Below are positions 1 through 9,452 of a DNA stretch of 51,296 nucleotides, piece by piece. The notes beneath the pieces were generated by a model that worked only from the letters and a program-made list of their open reading frames with translations, was not told the origin of the DNA and made no database searches. Each line of letters starts with the position of its first letter. Position 1 is the stretch's first letter. Position numbers and translations under genes: made by a program. Source of the DNA: Deltaproteobacteria bacterium (GTDB lineage Bacteria; Desulfobacterota; Desulfarculia; Adiutricales; Adiutricaceae); contig JAITRL010000345.1 in NCBI GenBank assembly GCA_031288415.1, positions 1-51,296 on the forward strand. Direction: 5' to 3'.

Positions 1-352
1 GCGCTGTCCGCAGGAGGCGCGGAGCCGGGGCTTCCGGCCTCGGCCGGCGCGCGGTCCGCATGAGGCGCGGAGCCGGGGCTTCCGGCCTCGGCCGGCGCGC
101 TTTCCGCAGGAGGCGCGGAGCCGGGGCTTCCGGCCTCGGCCGGCGCGCTGTCCGCAGGAGGCGCGGAGCCGGGGCTTCCGGCCTCGGCCGGCGCGCTCTC
201 CGCAGGCGGAGCGGAGCCGGGGATTCCGGCCTCGGCCGGCGCGCTTTCCGCAGGCGGAGCGGAGCCGGGGCTTTCGGCCTCGGCCGGCGCGCTTTCCGCA
301 GGCGGAGCGGAGCCGGGGCTTTCGGCCTCTGCCGGTGCGCTTTCCGCAGGAG
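1..352 (-). repeat. 48-bp in-frame tandem repeat (16 aa, consensus PAEA[GE]SPGSAPPA[DE]SA), about 7 units, continuing past the window edge
   Basis: gcgctNtccgcaggaggcgcggagccggggcttccggcctcggccggc recurs every 48 nt from position 1 to about 336, plus a partial unit. Confidence 0.9.
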
Positions 353-1211
353 GCGCGGAACTTGAGGCTGCTTCCGTGGCGGGAGCTGGCTGGGAAGGTC
401 TTGTGTCACCTGCGTCTACGGGTGGCGCGGCTTGGGTCACGCCTTCATCCTCATCGCCTGCGGAAGGCGGGTACGGCGAGTCTTCGCCGATTCCGGGGCC
501 TGCGGGCGGTGAGGACTGCGTTGTTTCGTCAGCGGCCCCGCCTGCGGGCGGCGAGGATTCGGTAGCTTCGTCAGCGGCCCCGCCTGCGGGCGGCGTGGAT
601 TCGGTAGCTTCGTCAGCGGCCCCGCCTGCGGGCGGCGTGGAGCCGCCAGAGTCGGTTCCGGCGGGAGTCCGGCGTTCGGAATCCCCGCTTTCGCTGGCTG
701 GGGGGGGCGCCGCCCCAGGCGCTTTGTCCGCTGCCCCGTTCGCGGGCGGCGCGGCATCGCTAGGATCGCCTGCGGAAGGTGGCTTGGTCTCGGACGCCTC
801 GTTTTCGCCGTCGGCAGACGGCACGGCTTCAGGGTAGTTGTCCGAGGACCCGTCCGAGGGCGGCAAGGCCGCAGGCGCGTCGGGCGCGGCCGGGGATTCG
901 TCTTCCGCTCCGCCTGTGCCGACGGCGGCGCTCGCCGCCTTGGCGGCGGCCGCATCGGCCGCGCCGGCTTTGGCGCTCTCTTCCAGATAGGCGGAGAGGT
1001 CCGGGGGCACGGGGCCGGAGACTCCTTTCACAGTGAGGATTCCAGCCTCGTAGGCATGGGATTGGGCGGTCCAGGCGCCTTCCCCGAAGGCGCCGTCCAT
1101 CACGGAGGAAAACGAGTCCCAGGCCTGTTCTTCCTGACTCGCGCAGCCGCCGAGGGCGGCGGCGATGACGGCGGCCAGGAGAGGAATTGCCGTAAGGTTT
1201 TGTCGGCGCAT
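1..1211 (-). CDS. Repeat-rich lipoprotein, truncated by the left window edge
   Basis: Minus-strand frame from ATG at 1211 stays open to position 1 (about 403 codons). Starts MRRQNLTAIPLLAAVIAAALGGCASQEEQAWDSF, a lipoprotein signal peptide with lipobox LGGC. Then a globular segment and Pro/Ala/Gly/Ser repeats (PPAGGAADEATEST; PAEAGSPGSAPPADSA). Not in the ORF track because it has no stop inside the window. Confidence 0.8.
   Translation of the reverse strand, partial: MRRQNLTAIPLLAAVIAAALGGCASQEEQAWDSFSSVMDGAFGEGAWTAQSHAYEAGILTVKGVSGPVPPDLSAYLEESAKAGAADAAAAKAASAAVGTGGAEDESPAAPDAPAALPPSDGSSDNYPEAVPSADGENEASETKPPSAGDPSDAAPPANGAADKAPGAAPPPASESGDSERRTPAGTDSGGSTPPAGGAADEATESTPPAGGAADEATESSPPAGGAADETTQSSPPAGPGIGEDSPYPPSAGDEDEGVTQAAPPVDAGDTRPSQPAPATEAASSSAPPAESAPAEAESPGSAPPAESAPAEAESPGSAPPAESAPAEAGIPGSAPPAESAPAEAGSPGSAPPADSAPAEAGSPGSAPPAESAPAEAGSPGSAPHADRAPAEAGSPGSAPPADS
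529..650 (-). repeat. 42-bp in-frame tandem repeat (14 aa, PPAGGAADEATEST), about 3 units
   Basis: gcggccccgcctgcgggcggcgtggattcggtagcttcgtca repeated with few substitutions. Confidence 0.85.
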
Positions 1212-1729
1212 GTTCAAGACGACCTGTCCTGTCTGTGGGCCCGACCCGAATCCGGGGCGGGGCCGGCCGCGGGCGGGGGAGGCGGCGACCGGATAGGCTG
1301 GCGTTAAACGTTAAATCTAGCAGATCGCGCCGCGCGAGGCAAAAATTCAAAGGAGGGCAGGCCCGATGAGGCGGCCGCGGGGAACATCGCGGCGCCTGGC
1401 GGCAGAGGACAGGGGAGTGAGGAGCGGGGATCCCCGCGCCGGGAATCTGGACTGGAGTTCGCTGCCGGCGGGGGAAGCGGGCAGGGAAGGCGCCTGCGGC
1501 AAATCAGGCGCTTGACGCGATGGAGCAAGCGGGATAAGGCCGGGCAGGTCAGACTGAGGCGCCTCCCCTTCGGGCGGCCGCGGGCGGCGCGGGAAGGAGG
1601 CGCGTCGTTTCAGGTTGCGTGAGGCGGCCCCCCCCCGCCTTCACGTCGCGCGGGGCGGAGCGGGAAGGCGGGGGGTGCCGTCCTCAGGCGGCCTTGCGGG
1701 AGCCTCCGGCCGGCGGCCGGTTGACCCGG

Positions 1730-3571
1730 CTAGTCGAAGAGGGCCAGCTTTTGCCCGTCCCCGGCCGTCACGTAGAACCTGGCCAGATCCTTGATGAGGT
1801 CGGGGGAGGAGGCGAGCTGCAGGGCCATGAAGGAGCCCGCCGACAGGGACACGTCCGGGCTGTAGGAGACGGAAAAGGTCCCGGGGTTCCTGATGAGGCC
1901 GGTGAGGGCGGCGGCCCCGTCCGGGTTCACGGACATGCCGATGAGCTGGGCGTAGTACTCGAGCGCTACCGTCGCGGAGTCGGAGCTGTCGGCGAGCTTG
2001 GGGCCGATGTCCCAGGGGCCTGCCAGGAGCCGGCTGAACAGCGACTCTTCCCGATAGGACAGCGTCAGCTCCTTGAGGCCCAGGGCCTGCAGCCCAGGGG
2101 TGCTCATGAGGAAAACCCCCAAGGCCGAGGCGTCGAGGGTGCTTATGGGGACGGCCTTCATGGCGTCTACGGCGGCCTGGTCAATGCCGTCCAGGACGGC
2201 CCGCAGGGAGAGCTCGCCCAGGCCGTCGGCTTTGAGGGAGTCAATGGAGTAGACGAGCTGGCGGGAGGCCGGGTCGGGGCGGACCGACATGGTCATGCCG
2301 CCCGTGATCTCCGGGAGGCCGAGCGAGGAGAAGGCCTCGGCGGCCTTGCGGAGATCGGGATCGACCTCTTCGCCCGAGTCGAACTTCAGGCGGAAGCCCT
2401 GGACCTCGGTCATCATGGGGGTGAGCTCGCCCGCCTTCTCGGAGCCCTGGAAGGCGACGTTCCGGAGTTCCAGCTCCATGCCGGGGACGGCCTTGATGGC
2501 GAGGTCGCGCATGGAGGCCCCCTTCAAGCCGTACGGAAGGGTGAAGGCGTCGGCCAGCGTCGACAGGCCTGCGATCGCGTCGGGGTTTTCCGTCAGGGCG
2601 TAGCTCTCGACGGCGGTTATCATCCTGCGGAGGTACTCCGTCGAATCCATGCCCTCGAGGGAGCTTGATCCCAGGGTCATGACGAAGGCGGGGTCTCCGG
2701 GCCTTAACGTTTTCATGTCGAGCCGCGCCCCGTTCACTGCGGCGGAATCCAAGGCCCCCACGCCCTTGACGCCTTTGGCGGTGAACTCGTCGAGGGTGAA
2801 GACCGCCGCGCCCTTTTGGCCGTCCACGTCAAGCGTGAGGCTGTACTTTTCCCCCTTGAAGCCCTGCGCGGTCTGGCTCAGAAGAACCCCGCGGAGGGTC
2901 CCGTCCGAGCCCAAGGGCCCGCCGAAGCCCAAGCCGCTCGCGGAAAAGGACGCTAGGGCCGCCTGGAAGCCGGAGTCGCCTTCAGACCCCTCGACAGTGA
3001 CGGAGGTGACGGAGAGGCTGCCTGCCGTGAGGTTCCTCAGGTACCCGGCCTGCCCGTCGCCGGTGTCGGGGAGCGGGTCGGTGAGGGCGAGGTCCCGGAT
3101 CGAGGCGCGCTCCACGCCCGCCGAGACGGCGTGATTTTCGGCGGGCTGGGACTTGAAAGTTATGCCCTCGATCTCCACGGAGTCGGCCAGCCGTACGGCC
3201 TTGCCGCCCTTCCAGGAGTCGGCCGCGAGGGCTTTGGGCAGGTCGCCCGCCTTGGAGAGCCCGGTTATGGCCAGCTGCCTGGCCTCTACCGGCGACTTGG
3301 CGAGCTCTTTGAGCTCGTCTGGCAGGGTGGTCAGATCGGCTATGACTGCCTTGAAGCCGACGTAGACGAGCCTGTCCTGGGACTTGTCGTACCTGACCTC
3401 GGAGGCGGACCAGTTCTGGGACCCCAGTGCCCTGTCCAGGAGAGCCTTGCCGGCCCGTTCGACGTCTTCCGGGGTGGAGCCGCAGCCGGCCAGGAATGCG
3501 AGCAGGAGGGCCGCCGCGGCGAAAGCGGAGCCGCGGCCGGGGAAAAGCGAAAAGCTAGGCGGGCGAGTCAT
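1730..3571 (-). CDS. Large putative lipoprotein of unknown function
   Basis: Start re-assigned to the internal MTRPPSFSLFPGRGSAFAAAALLLAFLAGCGSTPEDVERAGK with lipobox LAGC. About 613 aa, no recognisable enzyme motif. Confidence 0.8.
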   Translation of the reverse strand: MTRPPSFSLFPGRGSAFAAAALLLAFLAGCGSTPEDVERAGKALLDRALGSQNWSASEVRYDKSQDRLVYVGFKAVIADLTTLPDELKELAKSPVEARQLAITGLSKAGDLPKALAADSWKGGKAVRLADSVEIEGITFKSQPAENHAVSAGVERASIRDLALTDPLPDTGDGQAGYLRNLTAGSLSVTSVTVEGSEGDSGFQAALASFSASGLGFGGPLGSDGTLRGVLLSQTAQGFKGEKYSLTLDVDGQKGAAVFTLDEFTAKGVKGVGALDSAAVNGARLDMKTLRPGDPAFVMTLGSSSLEGMDSTEYLRRMITAVESYALTENPDAIAGLSTLADAFTLPYGLKGASMRDLAIKAVPGMELELRNVAFQGSEKAGELTPMMTEVQGFRLKFDSGEEVDPDLRKAAEAFSSLGLPEITGGMTMSVRPDPASRQLVYSIDSLKADGLGELSLRAVLDGIDQAAVDAMKAVPISTLDASALGVFLMSTPGLQALGLKELTLSYREESLFSRLLAGPWDIGPKLADSSDSATVALEYYAQLIGMSVNPDGAAALTGLIRNPGTFSVSYSPDVSLSAGSFMALQLASSPDLIKDLARFYVTAGDGQKLALFD

Positions 3572-3963
3572 GGGAACCTCTGAGGCTGTCCCGGCCTGGG
3601 CGCCGGGCAAGGGTTGAAGCGCGCGGCGGCGGGGCCGCGGCGAGCCCTGGCAGGGGCCAGGGAATGGCGAGGGTAATCCCGCAGGGGTCTACGGCAGGCC
3701 GGGGAAGGGGTTTTCGGCGGGGCCGCCGAGGCGAAGGCGAGGGGTAGAAGGCGCGAGGCGGAAGGCCGCCTGGCGGGGCTCCTGCAGGCGGGCCGCGGCC
3801 TTTTCTGTCCGGGGCCGGGAAAGTCCGGGAGCCGGGCCGGGCCGAGCCGGGGCGCGGCATGACTTTAGGCCAGCCCTCAGCAAAGGTCAACCGCCTTGAG
3901 GGGAGGAGTGAGGCAGGGTGCGCGGCGCGGACCGGAAGGCGCGCCGCAGGGAGGGGGCGAGGG

Positions 3964-5946
3964 CTACGGGGCTGACCGGACGGCAACGGCGGGGCGGCCG
4001 TTGGCCGAGACGGAGAGCCGCAGGGCTTCCAGAAAGCCGTAGGCCGCGCCGTCGGCCCCCTCGCCGGCGCGCGGGCCGGAGCCGTCCAGGAGCCCGTATT
4101 CCTGAATGACGGAGGAGGGGAACCCCGGCGCCGGGTTCCAGGCGAGGGCGAGGCGGCCGGGGTTACCCAGGAAGGCCTCGACCTCCGCCTCCAGGGCCGG
4201 GATGTTCAGGATCCTCTCCCGGCTCAGCGATCCCATGGCCTCGCGGGCGGCCTCCAGGAGGGCTTCCTCGGGCGGCGCGCCGTTCAAGAGATCGCGCGAG
4301 ATGACGGGGTATAGCCGCCCGGCCGCCCCGCGGTCGGATACGGCGAAACCGCCCTCGCCCAGTTCCGAGGCCAGAAGCGCCATCACCGCAGGGTACGCGC
4401 CCTGAATCACGACGGACAGGGCCGGGAGCCGCGCCCCCTTCTGGGTGAAGTCGACATCCAGCGAGTTCTCCACTGCGGCGTTCAGCGCGATCCCGGTCAA
4501 GGATCCCGGAGGGCCGCCTTCCTGGGTGAGCGTGAACGAGCCTTCCGGGGCTTCCCCCAGGGCGGCCACGAGGAGGCGGCCCTGGGGGGTGTCCCGGACG
4601 TCCCAGGCGCCGGAGACGAGCGCGGCGCGGGCGCCCTGGACGTTCAGGCTCTTTACCGGGGCGCCGTCAGGGCCGGCGCGGGAGGAGAGCGTCGCCTTGG
4701 GGACGTAGAAGAGCTCGCTTCCGGCGGTCTCCGCCGTGAGGTGTTCCAGCTCCAGGCTCTCCATGGACTCGAAGAGCGCGGCGAGGAAGGACAGGGGGCG
4801 GGAGCCGCCCGACAGGGCGCCTCCCGGGGCCAGGAGCCTGTTGAGGTCAAGGCCGCCTGCGGACAGGCCGGCCAGCGCGGCCGCGGCGCCCGCTCCCGAG
4901 TCGAAGGTGAAGCCGGTGACGGTGACGCTCCCGGCCACCCAGCCCGCGAAGTTCTCCAGCGTGAAGGTGTCCAGTCCCGTTTCCGCTCCCCCGTTCCTGA
5001 CCCGCAGGTCGGCGACTCTCAGGCTCTTGAGGCTGAAGCCGCCCGTGCCCGGGTCTTCGGGCGAGGGCGGCCTGAAGCCGGAGACGTAAAGGGTCCCGAA
5101 GGAGGCCTCGGGAAGGCGGTCCAGGGAGCCGGAAGGAACGAAGCGCGCTCCCCTGGCCGTGACCTGGCCCTCCCCCGCAAGGACGTACAGAGGCTCGGCC
5201 TTGCCCAGGAGGGCCTTCAGGACCGCGGCAGGCCTCAGGCGCCTGCCCGACACCGACTCGACCGAGAGCGCGGGGCCGTCCCCGCCTTTCGGCCAGAGCG
5301 AGAGGCCCTCCACCGTGAAGCCGGTGAGGAGCGGGCTCACCCGCGCCTTGCGGGCCTCGATCCTGGCGAAGTCGGCATCATCCCCGAAGTCCTGGTTGAC
5401 GGCCATGCTCAGAAGCACTGTGGGAACGATGAACAGCGCCAGGAGGGCCGCGGCCAGGAGCGCGCCCAGGGCGATCAGCGCGGCCCGCGCGGGGCGCGCG
5501 GGCCTCTCGTCGGCAGGGTCCGGGCCAGGGCCGGAGGATCCGGTTCCGGCCGGGAGCCCTTCGGGGCCTGCGGCTTTCGCGGCCCCTTCTGAGCCTGGGG
5601 CCGCTTCGGATGCTTCCGGGGCCGCGGTAGCCGGGGACGCTTCGGAACTTGCGGGGCTTCCAGGCGACGCGTATCCTTCCGATCCCGCTGAGCCCGCGGG
5701 CTTGTCAGGGTTTTCAGGACCTGCGGCAGCCGCGGGCTTGTCCGAGCTTTCAGGACCCGCGGCCGCCGCGGGCTCTTCAGATATTTCAGGACCTGCGGCA
5801 GCCTGAAATTCATCAGATCTTTCAGGGCCTGCATGACCCGCAGGTCCTGCGGGCCCTTCCGGCCCTGAGGGCGCCCGCGCCATTTCCGGGCCGCCCTGGC
5901 CGGAAGGCTCCGAAGCGGGCGTATCGTCCTTGGTAAGATTTGTCAA
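3964..5946 (-). CDS. Single-pass membrane protein with Pro/Ala/Gly-rich N-terminal repeats and a large C-terminal domain of unknown function
   Basis: 660 aa. Low-complexity AAGPEISEEPAAAAGPESSDKPAAAAGPENPDKP repeats, one TM segment AALIALGALLAAALLALFIVPTVLLSMAV, then a globular domain. Confidence 0.75.
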   Translation of the reverse strand: MTNLTKDDTPASEPSGQGGPEMARAPSGPEGPAGPAGHAGPERSDEFQAAAGPEISEEPAAAAGPESSDKPAAAAGPENPDKPAGSAGSEGYASPGSPASSEASPATAAPEASEAAPGSEGAAKAAGPEGLPAGTGSSGPGPDPADERPARPARAALIALGALLAAALLALFIVPTVLLSMAVNQDFGDDADFARIEARKARVSPLLTGFTVEGLSLWPKGGDGPALSVESVSGRRLRPAAVLKALLGKAEPLYVLAGEGQVTARGARFVPSGSLDRLPEASFGTLYVSGFRPPSPEDPGTGGFSLKSLRVADLRVRNGGAETGLDTFTLENFAGWVAGSVTVTGFTFDSGAGAAAALAGLSAGGLDLNRLLAPGGALSGGSRPLSFLAALFESMESLELEHLTAETAGSELFYVPKATLSSRAGPDGAPVKSLNVQGARAALVSGAWDVRDTPQGRLLVAALGEAPEGSFTLTQEGGPPGSLTGIALNAAVENSLDVDFTQKGARLPALSVVIQGAYPAVMALLASELGEGGFAVSDRGAAGRLYPVISRDLLNGAPPEEALLEAAREAMGSLSRERILNIPALEAEVEAFLGNPGRLALAWNPAPGFPSSVIQEYGLLDGSGPRAGEGADGAAYGFLEALRLSVSANGRPAVAVRSAP

Positions 5947-6010
5947 GCTCCTTCGGCTCCTTCCATGCTTAACGAGGGACGCCCCCCGCGGCGCGCGGCC
6001 GCGACGGGGG

Positions 6011-8080
6011 TCAGTCCGTGACGAGGCTCCCGCGGAAGTGATCGAGATCCTCCTCGATCTCCCAGAGGTGCTTCCCTATGCCTTCGAGTATGAAGATCGG
6101 CGATCTGGGGTCGCGCAGGATGGCGGTTCCCACCTGCACGGCGGAGGCTCCCGCCAGGATGAACTCCAGGGCATCCTCCGCGGTGAAGATCCCGCCCATG
6201 CCGATGACCGGGATGCCCACGGCGCGGGCGCACAGCCATACCTGGCGCAGGGCCAGCGGCTTGATGGGCGGACCTGACAGGCCGCCCGTCACGTTCCTGA
6301 GCTTGGAGCGCCGGGCGTGGAGGTCTATGGCCATGGCGGGCAGGCTGTTTATGAGCGAGATGGCGGAGGCGCCCGCCTCCTCGCACTTCCTGGCGAGGGC
6401 GGCCACGTCAGAGACCAGCGGCGGGAGCTTGACCACCACGGGCTTGCCCCTGGCCGCGTCCACGGTCTCGCGGGTGATGCGCGCCGCGAGCTCCGGGTCC
6501 GAGCCGAAGGAGAGGCCGCCGCCCCCCTGGAGGTTGGGGCAGCTCACGTTGAGCTCCAGGAAGTCCGCTTCGGAGGCGGCCAGCCTGGAAGCGAGGAAGA
6601 CGTAGTCTTCCGGGCTTCTGCCCAGGATGTTCGCCCCCACGGTCGCGCCCGCGGCCTTGAGGGCCGGGAGGGCCTCGGCCAGGTAGCGCTCGAGGCCCAT
6701 GTTCTCCAGGCCTATGGAGTTCAGGAGCCCTCCCCCGCCCTCGGCCGCCCGGGGCTGCGGGTTGCCGGGCCACGGATCGGGGGAGATCCCTTTGGTGATT
6801 ACCGCGCCCAGGCGCTCGGGCGGGCAGAAGTCCTTGAGCTCGAGCCCGTAGCCGAAGGTGCCGGAGGCCGCGATGACGGGGTTCTTGAGGGCGAGGGGAC
6901 CCAGCTTCACGGTCATGTCCGGGGTGAAGAAGGCCTTGGCCGGCCGCCCGGGGTCGGAGACGTGCACGATGGCCGAGCCGGGGAACACCGGCCCCTCGAC
7001 GCAGACCCGGGCGCGCTTGCCCGTCCTGAGGGGCACCCCGCAGGACAGGCACACCCCGAGCCCGCAGGCCATGAAGGCCTCGGTGGAAACGAAGGCGCTC
7101 ACCCCGAGGGAGCGGGCGATCTCCTCGACGGCCCTCAGCATGCCGGGCGGCCCGCACGCGAAGACCGGAAGCTCCCTCTCCTTGAGGCACTCCAGGAGGC
7201 CGTCGGTCACGGAGCCGCGGCGGCCGTAGCCCGTGCCGTCCTCCGTGTAGGCCACCGTCTGGGGGAAGACCGAGCGCAGGTAGCCCTGGTCCACCTGGCT
7301 GGCCCCCGTCCTCTCGCCGTAAATCAGCACGGCGTCGGGGTTCCAGCGGGCGGCCTGCCCCATGGGGGCGAGGCCCGCCCCCCCGGCCACGAGATAGGCC
7401 GGCCCGTCGCGCAGCTCCGGGGCGGCCTCAGGAAGCCCGGTGCCCATGGGGCCCGTGACCTTGACGTAGGATCCCCTGGGGAGATCCTGCAGGAAATTTG
7501 TGCCCGCCCCCACTGTACGGATAAGGAACTCGACCCTCTCCCGGTCCATGAGGTGGATGGAAAAGGGCCTGTCCAGGAACGGGAAGCCGGGGGAGGGCCC
7601 GGGCTGGTAGGGGGGGTCGGCGCCGCCGGAGGGGTCCGTCGGGGTGCCGGAGGGAGCGCGGCCCGGGGGAGCCTCGCCTGGCGGCGGGCCGCAAGAGGAG
7701 TCCGGCGAGGCGCCGCCGGGGCCGGGGCTCCGGAAGGCCTCGCCCGGCGCCGGGTCCGCGGAGGCGGCAAGGGAGGCGGAAGCGGGGCGGATGGCGCAGG
7801 GAGCCCCAGGGAGGGGGAGGCTTTCCGGCGGCACGGGGGCCGGGGCGGCGATGAGTTCCGGGGATGCCGTGACGGGGGAATGGAAGTCGCGGCCGCTGTC
7901 CCGCAGGCGGAAACCAGGCAGGCCATCCGCAGGGAAAGGCCCGCAGGGGGAGACTTTGGCGAACTGCCCGGGGTCGGCCAGCGGCATCTTGGGGGGGCGG
8001 GCGAGCCGCAGGGCGAAGGTGTCGCGGCTGAGGGGCTCCACCTCGATGACCTTCGCGAGGGTGATCACGGGCTTAGGCAC
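6011..8080 (-). CDS. pyrKD: Fused dihydroorotate dehydrogenase electron-transfer subunit (PyrK) and class 1B catalytic subunit (PyrD)
   Basis: GTG start. N-terminal FAD/NAD and 2Fe-2S part (RPFSIHL, CGPPGMLRAVEEI, CGLGVCLSCGVPL...C) continues in one frame into PyrD (NPVIAASGTFGYG, ELNVSCPN, VIGMGGIFTAEDALEFILAGASAVQVGTA). Confidence 0.92.
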   Translation of the reverse strand: MPKPVITLAKVIEVEPLSRDTFALRLARPPKMPLADPGQFAKVSPCGPFPADGLPGFRLRDSGRDFHSPVTASPELIAAPAPVPPESLPLPGAPCAIRPASASLAASADPAPGEAFRSPGPGGASPDSSCGPPPGEAPPGRAPSGTPTDPSGGADPPYQPGPSPGFPFLDRPFSIHLMDRERVEFLIRTVGAGTNFLQDLPRGSYVKVTGPMGTGLPEAAPELRDGPAYLVAGGAGLAPMGQAARWNPDAVLIYGERTGASQVDQGYLRSVFPQTVAYTEDGTGYGRRGSVTDGLLECLKERELPVFACGPPGMLRAVEEIARSLGVSAFVSTEAFMACGLGVCLSCGVPLRTGKRARVCVEGPVFPGSAIVHVSDPGRPAKAFFTPDMTVKLGPLALKNPVIAASGTFGYGLELKDFCPPERLGAVITKGISPDPWPGNPQPRAAEGGGGLLNSIGLENMGLERYLAEALPALKAAGATVGANILGRSPEDYVFLASRLAASEADFLELNVSCPNLQGGGGLSFGSDPELAARITRETVDAARGKPVVVKLPPLVSDVAALARKCEEAGASAISLINSLPAMAIDLHARRSKLRNVTGGLSGPPIKPLALRQVWLCARAVGIPVIGMGGIFTAEDALEFILAGASAVQVGTAILRDPRSPIFILEGIGKHLWEIEEDLDHFRGSLVTD

Positions 8081-8837
8081 GGCCGAGCCCCGCCATGACC
8101 GCGAACCTGCCGCGGTCGCCGCGCCGGTGGCTGAAGAACTCGCCCGTGCAGCGGGTGCAGATCCCGGCTATCTCGACGTTTTCCGGCGCCAGACCGGCGG
8201 CGAGCAGCTGGTCCCGCGTGAGCGACCAGAAGTCGAAGCGGTCGCCGCGCGGGTCCCTGTATCCCCAGAGGCTTTCGGGGAGCTCCTCGCGCCAGCCCCT
8301 GAACTCCATGCAGCAGGGGCCGATGGAGGGGGATACGCAGGCGAGCATCTTTTCCGGGACCGCCCCCCGGAGCCTCGCCAGCTCGCGGACGGCCTTGCCG
8401 GCGATGTCCAGGCGCGACCCGCGCCAGCCCGAGTGCACGACCGCCAGGGACTCGGAGTCCGGGGCGTAGAGCACGATGCCCTGGCAGTCGGCGAGCTTCA
8501 CCATGAGGGCCTGGCCGCGCCCTCCGATGAGGCCGTCGAAGCCCTCCCGCATCTCCTCCGGGCTTTGGGGGGAGCAGCTCTCGCCGGGCGCGAGCTCCAG
8601 AAGCCCGTCCCCGTGCGCCTGGTTCAGGAAGGAAGCCTGACCCAGGCCCAGCGCGGCCTCGGCGGCCCTGAGGTTCTTCAGGGCCGTCTCGGCGTCACCG
8701 TTCCCGAAGGACAGGTTGAAGTCCCCGGCGCCGTCGGGGCCTTGGCGCGTGAAAACGCCGTGAAGGAGCCCCGGCACGTCCCTCAGGAGATCGAAGGTCC
8801 AGTAGGGCGGCAGGCCCGGGGGGGAGTGTCTCTGCAT
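8073..8837 (-). CDS. pgeF: Laccase-domain (YfiH/PgeF/DUF152) multicopper polyphenol oxidase family protein
   Basis: MQRHSPPGLPPYWTFDLLRDVPGLLHGVFTRQG..., SFLNQAHGDGLLEL, ADCQGIVLYAPDSESLAVVHSGWRGSRLDI, SPSIGPCCMEF. Overlaps the pyrKD start by a few nt. Confidence 0.9.
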   Translation of the reverse strand: MQRHSPPGLPPYWTFDLLRDVPGLLHGVFTRQGPDGAGDFNLSFGNGDAETALKNLRAAEAALGLGQASFLNQAHGDGLLELAPGESCSPQSPEEMREGFDGLIGGRGQALMVKLADCQGIVLYAPDSESLAVVHSGWRGSRLDIAGKAVRELARLRGAVPEKMLACVSPSIGPCCMEFRGWREELPESLWGYRDPRGDRFDFWSLTRDQLLAAGLAPENVEIAGICTRCTGEFFSHRRGDRGRFAVMAGLGRA

Positions 8838-9247
8838 GGTGATAGGTCTCAAGGGAAGCGCCGGGCCGGCCCCGGCCGCGGCGGGAGGCGGCTTCAAGGG
8901 CCATCCGCGCCTGGCGCGGGACTTGGCCGTAGCGGGAAAGCGGGCTTGGGGCGCGCACGGTCCGTAGGCCCAACATATTACCACGTCGATTGGAGCCTTC
9001 ACAAGCTTGATTCCTAAGCGCCTGCGCGGAAAAGCCCGCCGGAAAACAACGGAAGGGCGGAGCTTCGGCAGGCAGGGTTCAGCCAAATTTGAAATCAGCA
9101 TGAATCAGTCGGACAAGGGTCACGGCACGGACGGCTGTCCGGCGGCGCGGCCCTGATTCCGGCCGGATGCCAGGCGTGCCGTCTCTCACGCCGGTATCGG
9201 ACGCGGCGCCGGTAACATTTTCGGCAGAAGTTTTTGTGAGGATTAGC

Positions 9248-9277
9248 TTGACCTTGCCTCGTTTGTAAGATTAATAT
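9248..9277 (+). promoter_or_regulatory. Sigma-70-like promoter candidate
   Basis: TTGACC - 18 nt - TAATAT in an AT-rich island in otherwise GC-rich sequence. Confidence 0.5.
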
Positions 9278-9334
9278 TTATTATCGTCATCCGCATTTGC
9301 CGCGCGGCCCTTTCCCGCGGCTTTCCGGGGGAGA

Positions 9335-9367
9335 ACCGGAGCCATGCCGAACGGCTATGGCGCCGGT
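9335..9367 (+). promoter_or_regulatory. Stable hairpin in the putative 5' leader of the 9453-9929 gene
   Basis: ACCGG-a-GCCATGCC-GAAC-GGC-t-ATGGC-g-CCGGT: nested complementary arms. Confidence 0.5.
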
Positions 9368-9452
9368 GATTTCCCTCCCGCGCCTTGCCCGGCGCGCTTC
9401 CGGCCCTCGCCGGAGCCGCGAGGCGGGCCTTACGTTCAAGGAGGCTAGACAC

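Noticed and set aside
1619-2668. 349-aa plus-strand ORF
   Set aside because: Antisense to the lipoprotein 1730-3571; low-complexity His/Gly/Glu/Arg composition.
3820-3880. RNase P RNA-like string ggccgggaaagtccggg
   Set aside because: Only a partial match to the conserved GAGGAAAGTCC core, with no partner conserved element seen; likely chance.
6317-8098. 593-aa plus-strand ORF opposite pyrKD
   Set aside because: Antisense shadow of PyrKD.
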